The notes under the pieces were generated by a model. That model made no database searches. It was not told the DNA's origin and worked only from the letters and a program-made list of their open reading frames with translations. From the NCBI GenBank assembly GCA_963921825.1, contig OY997594.1, forward strand, positions 64,713,675-64,777,674: a stretch of 64,000 nucleotides of DNA. Reading direction: 5' to 3'. The DNA is from Erodium maritimum (Eukaryota > Streptophyta > Magnoliopsida > Geraniales > Geraniaceae). A program made the translations under genes and the position numbers. This document shows, one piece after another, positions 10,585 to 22,900 of the stretch. The stretch's first letter is position 1. Each line of letters opens with the position of its first letter.

Positions 10585-12821
10585 GTAAATTCTAAATCCT
10601 CCCGTACAATTAAATTGATGATGATATATTTTGCGCATAAGTATAGATTTGGTTTATCAATACAAACTCTACAAGGTGTAAGAAAGAATTTGATCCCTAT
10701 TGTTTTGTTTTGAAAATGATATGTTTCATTCCATCAATTTTAATTATTACAGCAATCAACATCAAGTAAGAGAAAACTAAAGTATAGGTTTGTATCCCCT
10801 GTCGAAATAGACAGGTGATCTGGTATATTAGGTTGAAAATAAAAGCATTTACAAAAAAAATATAAAAGGGAGGCGACAACTGAAGATTAACACAACAACA
10901 CGAGTCCAAGGGTCTAAATACTTAAAAGAGTGGTTGTCTTTGCTCACAGAGAGGGGGGATAGAAAAACTCGTCCCAAGAAACATACCCTCCCAAAGAGGG
11001 CAAAGAAAAGGTTGGGAGGTAGAAAAGTCAAGCATCCCAAGCGATAAACACCTATCATAATTTCTGGTGATTCTGGTGATCTTTAATGGAGACCACAGTG
11101 AGCTTCGCTTGTATGTTCTTCAAGATGGCCGGGTTGGGCATCGGAGTTGAATTTGTAGGAGAGGTAGAGGTGAATGCTCGGTGGCGAGAGTCTGGTCTTC
11201 ATCAAAAAGGGAACATGTTGCTTGTTGCTTGTTGCTTGGGAGGCCTTAGATTGCAAGAGAGGCTGCAAGTGTGGGTTGAGGACAAGATTAAGGGCATGTT
11301 GGGGGTCGAGAGCAACGATGACGATATTGTAGATTTGGTGTCCCGTGACGAGGAGGTCGATGAGATGGAGGATTTATTTTATGGTGGGGAGAGTTATGAG
11401 TCCATGGTCGAGACAGAAGGCAGTGAGGATGTCGGGGAAGATGTTGGAGGAGAAAGAAGTTATGTGGAGCTTTGGCGAGAAGAGAAGAAGAAGAGAGGCA
11501 AACCCAGCGTTATCAACACCAGCCTCGGAAGAAAAAGAGAGAGTGAGAGACGCAGACAGAGAGAGCACGTAAGGGAAGGGGTTCAAGACTAGACTATTGT
11601 TTGAAATTAATTAGGGGATAATCGTAAAAATTGATATTTGAGGGATATTTTCAATAAACATATAATACTTTAGATACATTTTTTTTTACAAAAAGTCTAC
11701 TTTAAGGTAAGGGTAAAAGTGGAATTTTTAAGACATTGAACGACATGTGCATGACACGTGATCCATTTTAGACAAAAAAAATATAAATTTTCATTGACGG
11801 TAAAAATAAAAGAAAATATATGATATCAATTGTTATGGCTTTTTGTTACATAATCATTATATGTGAGTCACAAAAGAATAGCGGGGAGTAGTCCCTTCTT
11901 GGACAAACTACAACTAATCCTCAAAAAGAGCCCGAGACATAGACATGCTTTTGAAGTGGGAACAATGACAATTAAAACAACTAAAAAAACAATTAAAATA
12001 AAAAGGGAAGCTACTACGAGAACAAGAATGAAAACGAAAACTAGACCTAAAACCAAAACCATCTACTGCTCAACCTGAGCAAGACCACTATGGTATGAAA
12101 GCTTATAGGTTTCCCAGAAGAAACCATTGATCTCGCCTAGTTTAGGGAATAAGCGCATGAAATGGTGGAGAAGGACGATCAGCCGCAACCGATCGTGATG
12201 GGGGCAGAACGCTTCTCCTTCCTAGCGTCTAGCTTCCCTACAGGTGCCTCATTGGACATGGCGACATTGCATAGCAAACCTCGCCTGATTCGCCTAATTA
12301 TTTGGGCCAACAAAACCCCATCATGTTGTGTCCATGTGTTCGCTCTTGGCGTTAAAGGATAAAATGGAGGGGTGGTTAACACTGCCACAAGGAATTGGAA
12401 ATCGTCGTACAGTGTGCAGCATCGTTCCTAAACACCTAGATTTCGGTGGAGGAACGCCATGCTAGCTTCCGGAGTCAGTGTCTCACAGAAAACAAATTTA
12501 TACCCTAACAGTTCCAGGACATGATTTGCGGATCAGGAGAATAAGAGGGGTGAAAGTGGGCGTAGAGAGGGGGCTGTCGGAGACGATTCCAGAGGAGACA
12601 AAGAGGGAGGAGTACGACATGACGGTCGAGAAGGACCAACTGGAGAGGTGCACCACCGACGGCGCAGATGTGTGTGCGATCCAGAGGGATCCCAGAGGAG
12701 GGTGGGTTCTAAACCCTAAGCTCTAATTATCCCATTATAGCATCCTAAGTCGAGAAAGGAACGGGGAATTTTTAAATGTAAATTAAGGATTTTTTAATAG
12801 CAAAATCATATGTATTTTATT
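10585..12821. other. Left part of the expanded intron, unassigned
   Basis: Contains an open frame at 11086-11592 (+, 168 residues) with an acidic centre and a basic, charged end, but no recognisable domain. Around 11860-12730 there is GC-richer DNA whose minus strand has a short stretch reading M-S-W-N-C near 12525, a phrase common at the start of plant LINE ORF2. That is too little to name it. It is probably inserted DNA, because the paralogous introns are about 100 bases. Confidence 0.35.
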
Positions 12822-15800
12822 TTTGAACAAAGGGTGTAATTCATTAATTTAACTTCAAATACATCTGAGTGCATCAGGAATAAATCCTTGACCACGAAGA
12901 ACAAGAGCAAACAAAAGACACAATGATGTCGTAGTTCTTCTCATACTATAACCGTCATTGACTGTATTGGATGGGCCAGCTATCACTAAGCTGGGATGCC
13001 GTATAGGCAAGTGATGCCCCTTGGGCAAAGAGAGAAGATTTGAGAAGGATCAGGGTACCGGAGATCCTAAGGGACCTCAACAGTAATGGTGATGGTTGGA
13101 GGCAAAGCATCGTCTAGGGACCCCTCCCAAGGCCAGTCCCCGATGCTCCCCTCCCTAGAGAAATCATCGATTCTCTGTTCGACGAGCATTGATCTTGCAA
13201 AGACAAACTCAAATATAAAAATAAAAAAGACCATTTTGATTAGCCAAGTCCATAATCGTGAAAATGGTCGAGGCGGTTGCGGCGGTGTAATTCATATATA
13301 TATGATTTAGTGAAGACGAAATTACATGTGAGGAGGGTGTTATATATTAAATGATATATTTTATTTAAAAGGGATACGAGATGATATAGTTAAACAAGAA
13401 AACAGACAGCAGTACCCAATCCAAAGTGGATATCCCAATAGAGTTCTAGATAAAGTAAATAAGCAAGAAAACGCCCTAACATCATTGGGAAACAATGCAA
13501 ATTAAATAAATGCCCAAGAGACCGAGTTTGAGTTGGGGTCTCTATGGTGTTGGATGGCTTCTTCTAGCTTTCTTTAAAAGAGCTTAATGGTGGTTAAATC
13601 TAGGTCCTCATACCTGTTTTTTTTTTCTAGCTCTTAATGGTTGTTAAATCTGGTAGTGAGACCCGCAACTTTCTGGTTTTTTTCTTTCTGGTGGTGTAGC
13701 AGTTGTGTTGTTTTAGTTGTTGCTTCTCTTGTGGTGTTCTTCCCCGGTTGTGGGGTGTTGTGTTCATGAGGTTCCGTTTGGAATGCTCCGATCCTGTTTC
13801 TGTTCCATCCTCAATCTTTATTACAAAGATTGAGTTCTTATATATGGGCCCAATCCGTTGTAAATGATCCTTATGTTGTAAAATGTAAATAAAAGTACAA
13901 TTTGAACAAAAAATTGTAACATAAAGATCAAGAAACTATAACACCGAATTTTGGGTTTAAGTATTGCTGTAACATAAGGATAAAAAAAACTGTAATAATG
14001 GATTTCGAGTTTAAATATTAGGTTTAGATGTGTTACAGTTTTTTTATCCTTATGTTACATCAATACTTAAACCTCAAATTCCATGTTACAGTTTCTTGTT
14101 CTTTATGTTATAGTTTTTTGTTCATATTGTACTCTTATTTACATTTTACAACATAATAAAATGGATTGTGTACCTGCATTGCTGATCAAAACTAAGAGGT
14201 AGGGCAGAGCCGACCCATTACCAGAGAGATGTTGTGGTGGACTAAAAGCTCTCCCAAGAAAGCAGTGTGCGTTGTCCTCCCTTGAATGATATAGTAGAGC
14301 ATCTAGAACACGAGATTACTGGCTTCCAAGAGGGTAGGAGAGTACTGTGCCAGACTTTGGTGGAACCCCTACCACCTTAGTCCACTATTGCGGTAAAACT
14401 GGCTAACCCCGCCCTGGACCCCGACCTCCTCATTAATGGAGGCGAGGGTGCTTAATGCCCTCCGCCGCTGTCTTATAGACTCCTTATCTGGTGAGGATCC
14501 TTCTGAAACCAGGTCCTGGTTTTCCTCCGTCAGACGCTTCCTCCCTATCGATAATGAAATCATTTCCCTTGCCAGTTGCTCCGTCCGTTGATCCTCAATC
14601 CAGCTCCCAAGGAAGGAGTTCGAGGAAATCCGACTCAGGCCCTTGGACTCTTGCTGATCTTGTCCCCGTGAGGAAGATTCCCCCGGGAAAAATGGGTTTC
14701 TTCCTTTGATGGGAAAGAAGGTAGCATGTGGTCTAGGGTCCTGATTCGTATTACTGTTTTTGACGGGAAAGAAGGTGGCACGAGCGGATGTTGGCATACA
14801 TCAACCATACGGCCACACACTTAATACACACGGAGGCACAATTCATACACACCGGTTCAACAATTAATTAACCATGAAGTATAGTTTTGGTGGCTCATTA
14901 ATGCATGGAGGCAAGACTTACAAGTTGTGAAGATAAAGCAAGATTGAAGCTTTAAAGACAAGGCCAACTTGATGAAGATTGCTTAGCCAAAAGAAGACAG
15001 GGGTGGAGAGAGATCCTCCATAACCCGAGCCTTCCCCTTGACTTTTCGGTCTCCAAAATGGTTTTCGGGATGACTAAAGATTGGGGTTGGACGCCCCGAC
15101 GATCCTCTTAAAACAGTCCAATTGTCCCCAGACTCAGCCTACTCCAGCGGCCGCGAGAACCATCAAGTCTCGGGTCTGCATGGGATCGCAGAGAGAATCT
15201 CCTCTCCCTTGTTCCTGCGAGACAGGTCGACACCAGTTGTCCCACACAACTGCAGTCAAAGCAATGATCTGATAAAAGCTCGTAGGAAATAAGGAGTAAG
15301 GTTTATACCTCCGACTCCGCGAGTCTGAACCACATCTGATTCTGCAGAGGAAGTCTGATGTCCACCCTCATTCTGATCCTCATCTAGTCCCCAACATATC
15401 TTGTCTGCATCACTATCTACCTCCTAGCAGACTCCTAGTGAGTTTCCCAATCTAAATGCAACTTCGTTCTAATCTTCGATCGGAAGGTTTGATACCTGGG
15501 CCCACACCAAAAATTGTGTAAAAAGTATGTCCCGTGGCCTCACATGGGGCCTCAACTCTGTCAAGATGACTAGGGATCTCCTGAAGGCCCACGGTTCTCC
15601 AAGTAGAACCCTCTCCCTTTCTCGTGCTGATCGGAAAAAGAACCCAACAACTCCATCCTCCAATGGTCGGGCCACAATGTGAGGAACCTGCCACAAATCT
15701 GCCATCCAATCCACCAAAGACTGTCAATAGAAAGTCAGGGAGGAGAGCACCCTAGCATTTATTACAAACGCGAAGTTCAGACCACGCCCGCATAACTCCG

Positions 15801-16660
15801 TGAGTGGAATGACTGTTTCTTGAATCCCGAGACGCCCCAAACTCTAACCCAAGTCCGAGACATCTTGAAGGGTCGTAATCTGTTGACCAGCTCGAACCGA
15901 CCCAGCACGGTCGCCCGTAGTTCCACGATCCGGTTGGCCTTGTGACGTTTGGGGTCAAGCCCGAGAACGATTGGGCCAACCCAGATCACGCAGCCCAAAC
16001 TAGGGACTCGATGTTTCCCTCATTTCTCTCGTCTGCCCACGCCGCCACCTTCCTCTTGCTGGTTCCACCGCGAGATTCTACCGACCACCTCTTCCTCCCT
16101 TTCGCCGACATCTCTCGATGTCCTATCGTTTTCTACAACATCCCAGACCGCGTGAAGAAAAGTTCCTGGCCGCGAAGTGGATCGGCTCCATTTCTCCCAC
16201 TCCGGTCTCTTCCATTTCTGAGAGAACCAGAGCCGTCCGAGGCTCCTCCTCATTCACCATAGTCTTTAGCAATCGTCGGGGTCGAGGACCGCGTGTTTGT
16301 ATTCCACGCACCATCCCTCTAGACAAGCCTGACACTCCTCCATACCGTGCTCTCTGGGTCCGGCACCATCACCGGTGCCACGTCCCCTTGTGCCGAAAAA
16401 GTCATCTTGATTTCCACCTTCGGTGCTTCCCTAAACGGTCCGATGATCGGTGCTGAGAACAGAGAGTCACCCACTGATCTGGACAATAGGGTGACCGTAT
16501 CTCTGTTCACCGTGTCCGTCCGTGAAGCTGAACAGGAAAAACTATTATCGTTGTTGTTGTTCTCGTTGTTCGTACATGAAACAAGCGAAGATCTCTACAA
16601 ACCCTAACCATAAGGGAGAGTAGAGAGAGCGAGGAAGAAGTTGAAAAGACTCGGATGAGT
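12822..16660 (-). mobile_element. Degenerate LINE with DUF4283-type ORF1, in the P450 intron
   Basis: On the minus strand, 15998-15452 encodes pieces that look like the DUF4283 ORF1 domain of plant LINEs: a segment around RVLLGEPWAFRRSLVIL followed by FLVWAQVSNLP (15469-15717), with frames broken by indels. Its start lies near 16650, where the minus strand has the 5' phrase CTTATGGTTAGGGTTTGTAG. A further frame at 14797-14369 may be the ORF1 C-terminal part. The probable 3' tail at about 12822-12850 (minus strand: TTAATGAATTACACC then TTTGTTCAAAAATAAAA) resembles the tails of the LINE-type retroposons elsewhere in the window. No reverse transcriptase was recognised. No target-site duplication was found. 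Confidence 0.55.
13848..14173. repeat. MITE-like fold-back element inside the intronic LINE
   Basis: Two arms of roughly 130-150 bases form an imperfect inverted repeat around a centre near 14020. Left-arm phrases TTATGTTGTAAAATGTAAAT, GTAACATAAAGA and GTAACATAAGGATAAAAAAA recur reversed and complemented on the right. No coding capacity. Boundaries are approximate because the outermost bases are degenerate. Confidence 0.7.
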
Positions 16661-17432
16661 TGTGTATATATTAAATGAGATAGAATTGACATACAAATCT
16701 TTTGATGGAAAATTTATTGTGTTCAAGCTCCAGTAATAATCTACTTGGAAGCCGTTAATCTGGTAAGGGTGTATATCAAGAACCACCATTAGAATGTTTA
16801 TTTTATTATATAAAATACAGGAAATGTTCATGGGTGGTGCGGAAACAAGTCGGTCCACGACAGAATGGGCACTGGCGGAGCTACTGCGGTACCCAGAGAC
16901 AATGACCAAAGTGAAAGCCGAGCTAAACCGAGTTGTTGGGCCGAAGAAGAAGGTCGAAGAGAGCGACATCGAGAACCTCCCATATCTGCAGGCTGTGGTG
17001 AAAGAGTCGATGCGGCTATACCCTGTGATCCCGCTCCTTCTCCCGCGAAGCGCAATTCACGACACCAATTTCATGGGATACGACATACCTAAGGGCACGA
17101 CAGTCTTCGTGGACGCTTGGGCCATCGGGAGAGACCCCGAGGCTTGGGACGACCCTTTGACCTTCAAGCCTGAGAGGTTTCTGGGGTCGACTGTTGACTA
17201 CAGAGGCCAGCATTTCGAGTTCATTCCGTTCGGAGCTGGTCGTAGAATCTGCGTCGGCATAGCGCTGGGTCACAGGCTTGTTTACCTGATCCTCGGCACA
17301 CTGCTGCACCAGTTCGATTGGGAACTTGATTATTCTGTGACTCCAGAGACGTTGGACATGAACGATACGTTGAGCATGAATGCTAAGAAGCTCAAGCCAT
17401 TATTGGCGGTTCCTAAGAAATGCGTATCATGA

Positions 17433-17860
17433 ATCGCCAAGCCAAGACATACATGCTATAGCTCAATTTGATATTTGTGATCTTGCTCTGCTTTATGCTC
17501 TGTTTTCCCAATAGTTAGCTGGTCGATTTGGTTCATTTTCCGTGTAAGGTTGTTTTTCATCTACCAATATGAATAAACCAACTCTTGATTTTTCTCTAAA
17601 GCTAACAAGATTATGCCTCTACAAGGATCCACTGAAGGCGTTCTAACCGTGACAAATTAGTCATGGAGATACTCATGCCAACGGTTGATTTTTCTCCAAA
17701 GCTAACAAAGTAATGTAATTATGGAGAAACATTATCGTTCAGTTCTAGATTTCTTTTTATTCTATTGTTGACACTATACAACAAACGGGAAGATATAGGT
17801 CAAGAGTGAGGCTGCATAGGGAATGTGATGCCTCTAAGCTTATGAACCACTGTGAACCAG
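17433..17860. other. 3' flank of P450 gene 2
   Basis: AT-rich downstream sequence holding the presumed 3' UTR. CCGTGTAAGGTT and AATAAACC (near 17570) occur, the latter a possible poly(A) signal. There is a short imperfect repetition of ACTCTTGATTTTTCTC and GTTGATTTTTCTCC with AAAGCTAACAA. No gene. Confidence 0.4.
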
Positions 17861-18247
17861 TGTTCTTAAAATCCCAATCGGGCGTCACTTAGGCGTTCAC
17901 CCAGGCCCTATTTTGTGTCTAGCCGATCCGACTAGGCGTCTAGAACAATTTTTTATACTATACTGACTAAATTAAAATAATAAGATGATTGTCCAGAGTT
18001 GTTCGGTGTCGGTGATATGAGGGGTTGTGATTCTAAGTTGTTTGGTGTTATTTTTTTTAGGTATTTTTAATATTTGTTACCATTTTAATATAAGGAAGTT
18101 CATATTTTGTTTCTATATATAGTAATATATGTATTAAAAAATTTAAAAATAGAAATCCAATTAGTCCCAGATTAATCCCCGTCTAGTCCCTGATTAATCC
18201 CTGAAGGTCATGGCCCCCCGGCTAGCGCCTAACGACTTTTAGAACCT
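17861..18247. repeat. Small DNA-transposon-like element with CGCCTAGG-type ends
   Basis: The block starts TGTTCTTAAAATCCCAATCG and ends with TTTTAGAACC, giving weak inverted ends. It has GC-rich termini with GGCGTCACTTAGGCG and GGCTAGCGCCTAACG around an AT-rich centre. This layout matches the better preserved element at 42291-43492. The target-site duplication is not clear. Confidence 0.4.
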
Positions 18248-18417
18248 TGCTATGAACAAATAAAAGCAGTTAGAACAATGACCTAGGAAGAGGTCATGGA
18301 AGAGAACGTACGTGGACAGAACAGTTGGAGTGGAATTGCTAGGTTTAATATAAATCCAAAAATAAATGCCATATCTGTTCTGGCTAAGATCTCAACAATA
18401 AAGTCTCGATACCGAAA

Positions 18418-19770
18418 TTAACATCCATGAGAGAAACGCTCTCTAGAAAGCATTGCGGCAATATTCACGGAGGCAGCTCCTACACCCAACGCCACGGTGG
18501 CAGTTCGGCTCCTCCTCATCAAGGCGATAACTTTCTCGGCGGCACCTCCTCTCCTCAACAACGTGAGTTTTAGGAAGGCTTTCAGCAACCAGTTCGACAT
18601 GTAAGATCTAGGCAGAAACTCTCCTCAGCTCCAACTCGTATTACCCCAGAATATGCACTTGGTGAAGCAAGGTTAACGGTTCAGGAATTATGTGGAGGAG
18701 ACTCTACAGCCTCGTTGGGCGACATACGAAGGGAGATGCAGCAACAAGCTTCATTCTCAATTGGTCCTCCCTCAGACTTTGAGCATGTTAAAAAAAAGGG
18801 ATCAAGAGAAGAGGTAGAAGATCAACAAGACTATCTCCATCTTCCTAGGACAGAACCCAAGAATACAGCCCTGGTGGGCATACAAAGCTGCTAGATGGAC
18901 AAAATATGTTATATGACAAGTATTTTAGACTTGTAAACTCAGATACAAACTCCACGACTTCTTCTACCCATAGGTCGAAGCTCAGACCACAACCAAAAAC
19001 TCGGGCTCAAGAAGAAGAACAGAGGCAACAGTTGAAGAGGCAACCTATTTCAAAGTTTGTAGTCTATGTCCAGAATATTCCAACCAGAGCAACACAACAA
19101 TGGCTTGCCAATCTCTTATCTGAAATTGGAGGTATTCTAAGGGTGCATGTAGCAATAAAAAGAAGCAGGCTTGGGAACTACTATGGCTTCTGCTATTTTC
19201 AAAAGCATTCCCAAGTGAAAGAAGCAATTTTTCTCTTCAATGGATACTCCATCAATGAGTTCCAACTCTATGTTACACAAGCCAAGAACAAGACAAAGCA
19301 AGACTCCAAGACAAACTCAGCTATGGCTCAACAATCTCTATTAACTCAAGAAGTAGATCTAAAACCTCTAAGCCCTCAAGGCTTAGTAGTTACAAAGCAA
19401 GATCAAATGATGATTAACTGTCATCTAGCTATTACTAATGGAAATCACAGTGCACTTGATATCAAAAGAGAGCTAGTGATGGAGGGAGTTTGTGGTTTAG
19501 GAATCAAGTCTTTGGGAAATAGAACTCTGCTTATTCATTGCACTGACCCTCTCTTGGACAAGGAAATCATGAAAGATGATGGAGCCTGGCTAAGCAAGTG
19601 CCTCTCTTTCATTTCTCATCAACAAATTTTTCTGCAGACAAGGAGGAAAATTCATTTGGGTGGCAATTCATGGCATTCCTTATACAAAGCAAACCTCCGC
19701 CACCACTTGGCTAATAAAGCTGTGTTCATCACATGGAGCCTCTTGATACCAAGGCCTCCCTGATCTTGTG
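18418..19770 (+). pseudogene. LINE ORF1 fragment with an RRM domain
   Basis: The longest frame is 18906-19763 (285 residues); upstream frames back to about 18420 look like the same protein broken by shifts. Residues about 51-130 form an RNA recognition motif with RNP2 VVYVQNIP and RNP1 NYYGFCYF. RRM-bearing ORF1 proteins are known from plant LINEs and would bind the element RNA. At 19771 the sequence jumps directly into 77 bases of the reverse-transcriptase ORF, so the rest of ORF1 and nearly all of ORF2 are missing from this copy. A host RRM gene is a less likely alternative given that junction. Confidence 0.65.
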
Positions 19771-19924
19771 ATCAAGGAGATGGAGAAATCACAAAAGAGG
19801 TTTTTGTGGAATGTGACTGTTACTAGGAGAGTTCTTCATAAATTCAATTGAATTTATGAAGAACTCTCCTAGTAACAGTCACATTCCACAAAAACCTCTT
19901 TTGTGATTTCTCCATCTCCTTGAT
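19771..19924. repeat. Perfect 154-bp palindrome
   Basis: Left arm 19771-19847 and right arm 19848-19924 are exact reverse complements, 77 bases each with no spacer. I compared every base; the first mismatch is just outside, at 19770/19925. The right arm belongs to the minus-strand reverse-transcriptase ORF (its VIKEMEKSQKRFLWNV segment). The left arm is the same segment on the plus strand joined to the ORF1 fragment. Confidence 0.95.
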
Positions 19925-22900
19925 TACTCCCACTGGAGTTTTGAATAAAGACATATGAAATAAAGGGAGCGAGCTGAGAGAGGACTTGATAATGGTGATC
20001 TTGCCCCAAAGGATAGAAATTTGGTTTACCACAAACTGAGCTTCTATTTCAAATTATTGATAATAGGGATCCATGTGTTATATCTCCTAGGATTAACACC
20101 CAAGGGGAAACTTAGATAATTCATAGGAAGGATAGTGATTTCAGCTCCCAATATAACAGTCACAACTGTCTCAGACAAGTGATCAGCATGAAGAATAACC
20201 ACAGATGATTTGTGAAAATTAATCTTCAATCTAGAGATTTTTTGAAAGGCCTTTAGGGTGTGCTTCAAGTTCTGGATCTCCACAGGAAAAGCTTTGATAC
20301 ATATCAAGTATCATCTGGAAATTGCAGATGAGATATATGATAGAACCCTTAGCCCCACAACATAACCCCTCAAACATCCCTTGTTCCAAACCTCTAACAA
20401 TCAGTTGGTGCAAAGCTTCTGCTACTAAAGAAAACAATAATGGAGAGAGAGAACACCCTTGTCTCAAGCCCCTTTGTAGTTGAAAATCAGTAGATGGAGA
20501 ACCATTGATCAAGACTGATACCCAGGCCCTTATATAAGAACTGATCCACATAATCCACTTTTGACCAAATTCCATACAATGCAGTAAAGATAGCAAATAA
20601 TCTAAATCCATACGATCATAGGCTTTCTCAAAATCCGCTTTAAATAGAATAACTTCTTGTTTGGTTCTCTTGATGTTGTCTAAAAGTTCAGAGGCAATAA
20701 GAATTCCATCTAGAATCAGTCTCCCTGCAATGAAGAGTGTCTGTACATCACTTAATAGAGAATTCATAACAAGTTCCAGTCTAGAACCCAAGACTTTAGA
20801 GACTATTTTATAAGGAGCCCCTACTAGGCTAATAGGCCTGTAATCACCAAAACCCAAAGGGGCCATTGATTTTGGGATAAGAGTTATGAAAGAGGAGTTG
20901 ATCCCCTTGCTTAAAGATCCATACATAAGGAAAAAAATCATAGAATGCCAAAATGTCTGGTATTAGAAAATCCCACCCTTTCTGAAAAAATAGAAGTGAA
21001 TAGCCATCAAGGCCAGGAGACTTGTAGTCATCACAGTCTTTAATGGTAGATAAAATTTCCTCTTCAACCCTTCAAAAATCCTTTTAATTTTTTTTAGTTG
21101 TACCAAATAATAAAATGAGGATCCCCTTGGATTATTAAGCTCACCAAGAAATTCTTAACAACTCTCTAGAAAGTTGGATGATCCATCCAAGAATTGTAAA
21201 ATGAAAAAGGTTTGGGCCCCCAATTAATAAGAGGTGAAGAGAGTAAAAGGGGCTTGTGATCAGACAACAATCTAAGGAGACAAGTTTGAGTCAAATTAGA
21301 GAACTGTAAAAGTAACCGTGCAGATAATAAAAACCTGTAAATCCTAATTGATTTGGAAGAGAGACCAAACCATGTATACAAATCCCCCTAAAGTTGCAAG
21401 TCAACTAAACCCATATTCGGAACAAAGAGGTTGAAAGTTCTATTCATGTGCTGAGAGCTACCATGGGAGGGTCAGTCAGAGATCAAGAGGGTGTCATTAA
21501 AGTCTTCAGCACAAATAATAGGAACTATGATAGCTTGCTGCATAATAAGTATATCCTCTCAAAAAAGGCTCCTCTTCCTCTTCTTACAAGGAGCATATAT
21601 GTTGATGATGCAAATTTCTAAATCCAAAGGGAGGAATTTCCCAAACCAGTACATGACAGATGCAGACATAGTGATGTTATTCATAGAGAAAATATCAGTT
21701 TTTTAGGCTGAGATAGTGTCACGCCCCAAATCCGGTTTTGACCGGACTCGAGACGTGAACTAAAACAGTAATAAAATTTAAATAAAAGTAAAATTGAAAA
21801 ACTTAAAATAATAATCCGTGATTCATAAATTTGAATAAACGAGTTCATAACTCTTAAGTAAACCTTAAAGACAATAAATAAATCAAAACGTTGTACGTCT
21901 CTAGACCTACTAGCCTAGGACTCTTGCCAGCTCCCAAGCTCGGCCGTGTCCTGCTAGCACAAATCTCGCTCAACACCTGAAAACCGACAATGTAAGGGGT
22001 GAGCTTTCGCCAAGTAGGGAAAGTAGTTAAGGTAACGAACATAGGCTCACCACCACGAGTAACCGTTCAATTAGGGCATACTAGTACAGCACGACTAACT
22101 AACGACCGGGGTTCATAGCCAAATTTACAATACTCTCAACGATAACTTTCACACAAGAAAACATTAACCAAACAGCAAACATACCAAACACCGAAACCAT
22201 CAGCACATACATCTCGTACTACAATCCTTGAACTCCACCGACTGTACACAGCCCGACATCATCATATCAAATGGTAGGTCAAGTATCCATCGGACTACCT
22301 CTCGATCCAGAGGAGGCGCATAACGTCACAAAGACGTATAACGTCGAGAATGCCGGAGACATCCTTACGAGGACGCATTCGTCGGGACTCTCGGAAACGT
22401 CTCCAAAGGACCATAGATCATCGAGGTTGAAACACGGCACCCAGTGCCCATCACGACCCGTAGGCCCAACACGACCCTCAGGCCCAACCACGACCCGTAG
22501 GCCCACTATGCTATGATTTGGCCCGTCGGCTCCGACCCGTCGGCACTATGCAATATGATATGATGCGGTCCGTCGGCTCTGACCTGTCGGCCCTATGCAA
22601 GATGATATGATGTGGCCCGTCGGCTCCGACCCATCGGCCCTATGCAACACGACCCGCAGGCCCAACACGACCCGTAGGCCTCTACCATATTATGACCCGT
22701 CGGCCCGACCCGTCGGCCCCAAACACGACCCGTAGGTCCAATATTAACCGGAATACCATCCTCAAGGAACACACAACAAATTAACAATCACGAATCGAAA
22801 TGCCACAGATCAAACACGGATCACGCGCCCACACACAATCACAATCATGAAACACCGAGCAATAATCTTATTGCACTCTTAAGCACACTCAAACCGTCAC

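Larger units (their letters stand above)
9663..17432 (+). pseudogene. Cytochrome P450 (CYP76-like) copy 2, frameshifted, 6.2 kb intron
   Basis: Paralogue of the P450 at 804. Exon 1 is 9663-10584 and exon 2 is 16821-17432. Exon 1 has the anchor, PPGPPGWP hinge and WRVLR C-helix, but near 9893 two bases are missing relative to the paralogues (their GSTNAMAIV segment), so the frame opened at the ATG is lost and resumes in another frame from 9895. Exon 2 is open and complete, with GGAETSRSTTEW, KESMRLYP, PERF and the heme loop FIPFGAGRRICVG. The donor (GTAAAT, 10585) and acceptor (ACAG, 16820) match the single phase-0 intron of the other copies, but the intron is 6,236 bases rather than 81-102 and contains retroelements. 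Without the frameshift the protein would be about 511 residues. The clean state of everything else means a sequencing error, or a very recent mutation, must be considered. Confidence 0.85.

Noticed and set aside
11086..11592. 168-residue open frame as a gene inside the P450 intron
   Set aside because: No recognisable domain, low-complexity charged composition, and a location in DNA absent from paralogous introns. It is noted only as unassigned.
19771..19924. Twin-priming (5' inversion) explanation for the LINE palindrome
   Set aside because: Twin priming leaves head-to-head pieces with the inverted part upstream of the 3' end. Here ORF1 (+) and ORF2 (-) meet tail to tail and share 77 exact bases, which that mechanism does not give.
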